Both the position numbers and the translations under genes were made by a program. From JBBPYR01 sp038199755 (GTDB lineage Bacteria; Chloroflexota; Ktedonobacteria; Ktedonobacterales; Ktedonobacteraceae), in contig JBBPYR010000044.1 in the NCBI GenBank assembly GCA_038199755.1, positions 1 to 31,594 on the forward strand: a DNA stretch of 31,594 nt. Direction: 5' to 3'. Below, piece after piece: positions 30,931-31,594 of the stretch (its first letter is position 1; each line of letters starts with the position of its first letter). The notes beneath the pieces were generated by a model. That model made no database searches. It worked only from the letters and a program-made list of their open reading frames with translations, and was not told where the DNA came from.

Positions 30931-31459
30931 GGTATCTCCTTCGGAATTCGCGCTCCGCCCGTGCTAGTAGTGAGCCAACAGAAGCCGGAGCGACTCCTGT
31001 TGCCTGTGCGATCTCCGCATAACTCAAACCAACGCTACGTAACAGAAGATAGGTTTGCTGCCGTTCCGGTAACTCTGCCAGCACTGAGCGCACCAGTGCG
31101 GCTTGCTCGCGCTCCAAGGCGTGCTGCTCTGGCATATCCCTGTCTGTATCCTGTGGTGCCTGCACACCGGCGCGTTCCTCGTGATGAGTACGCCGTTGAC
31201 GAGCACGCAGGGCATTCAAACTGAGATTGGTGGCGACGCGACAGAGCCATGCGCGCCGCTCTCCTTCTGTTGTAGCATGTGGCGGCATGCGGTAAAAGCG
31301 CAAAAACGCTTCTTGTGTGATATCGTCCGCCTCGTCGCTCTGACCCGTACAACGATACGCCAGCTGATAGATCAGCGGGTAATAGCGGGTAAATACGGCT
31401 TCAAACGACTCTTCCTGAGTCGTAGTGACGAGCGGCCCATTCTTTCTCTTTGACAACAT
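30899..31459 (-). CDS. ECF-type sigma factor
   Basis: A 186-residue sigma factor with region 2 (about 20-88: FTRYYPLIYQLAYRCTGQS, DEADDITQEAFLRFY, RAWLCRVATNLSLNALRAR) and region 4 (about 118-172: LAELPERQQTYLLLRSVGLS, AEIAQATGVAPASVGSLLAR). ATG at 31459 has AAGGA nine bases upstream; a TTG at 31483 also opens the frame. The 3' end overlaps the anti-sigma gene by 32 bases. Upstream lies an ECF-like promoter pair at 31527-31553, consistent with autoregulation. Confidence 0.93.
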   Translation of the reverse strand: MLSKRKNGPLVTTTQEESFEAVFTRYYPLIYQLAYRCTGQSDEADDITQEAFLRFYRMPPHATTEGERRAWLCRVATNLSLNALRARQRRTHHEERAGVQAPQDTDRDMPEQHALEREQAALVRSVLAELPERQQTYLLLRSVGLSYAEIAQATGVAPASVGSLLARAEREFRRRYHERTASIRAE

Positions 31460-31526
31460 GCCATTTTTTCCTTCATCTACCAAAACCTTGCGCTGTCAGG
31501 TACGTACTCCGTCAATGCATCTATAA

Positions 31527-31553
31527 GACACCATTCACACAAAGTTTGTGACA
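31527..31553 (-). promoter_or_regulatory. Possible ECF promoter of sigma/anti-sigma pair
   Basis: On the minus strand TGTCACA (31553-31547), 16 bases, TGTC (31530-31527). This matches the TGTCACA-N16-CGTC type described for ECF41-group sigma factors except for one base. Distance to the ATG is about 68 bases. The sigma here lacks the ECF41 C-terminal domain. Confidence 0.5.
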
Positions 31554-31594
31554 GGTATAATATGTCATGCATGATCTAAAAACAGGTCTGTTGG

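Overview
The window looks like a chromosomal stretch from a high-GC or intermediate-GC, many-gene bacterium. The mix of genes (Uma2-family protein, BrnT/BrnA-type pair, an MshC-like cysteine ligase of about 390 residues, several zinc-finger anti-sigma proteins, a molybdenum uptake pair beside a membrane-bound molybdoenzyme) suggests a Chloroflexota member, perhaps Ktedonobacteria. That placement is inference; there is no rRNA or other decisive marker here. No tRNA, rRNA, CRISPR array or complete insertion sequence was recognised.

Layout. 1-2,130: a propeller-like protein of unknown role, a BrnT/BrnA-like toxin-antitoxin pair with a clear promoter, and a 119-bp multi-hairpin element. 2,132-8,810 (all minus): tatD overlapping a CysS/MshC-like ligase, an ATP-grasp enzyme, a lipoprotein L,D-transpeptidase and ffh. 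8,872-13,313: a Uma2 protein, modB-modA without modC, a perfect 28-bp inverted repeat, then a divergent membrane-anchored sulfite-oxidase-like molybdoenzyme. 13,662-15,673 (plus): ECF sigma factor, zinc-finger anti-sigma and a small four-cysteine protein, closed by a strong terminator. 15,701-21,056 (minus): an acyltransferase preceded by an AT-rich two-gene cassette, an N6-adenine DNA methyltransferase overlapping a ComEC-like metallo-beta-lactamase-fold protein. 21,349-25,513: radC converging on lon, then a small zinc-ribbon protein. 25,780-31,553: a hypothetical protein and an alkyltransferase-like protein converging on a perfect 76-bp palindrome, an SDR dehydrogenase, an ABC exporter pair, and a second sigma/anti-sigma pair with an ECF-type promoter.

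The most interesting part is the methyltransferase plus MBL cassette. It has the overlapping layout and deviant base composition of an acquired defence-type module, and I do not recognise it as a named system. Molybdate import and the molybdoenzyme form a second functional neighbourhood. Several convergent or tandem gene ends carry long hairpins whose arms contain the stop codons, which seems to be a local style of gene ending in this genome.
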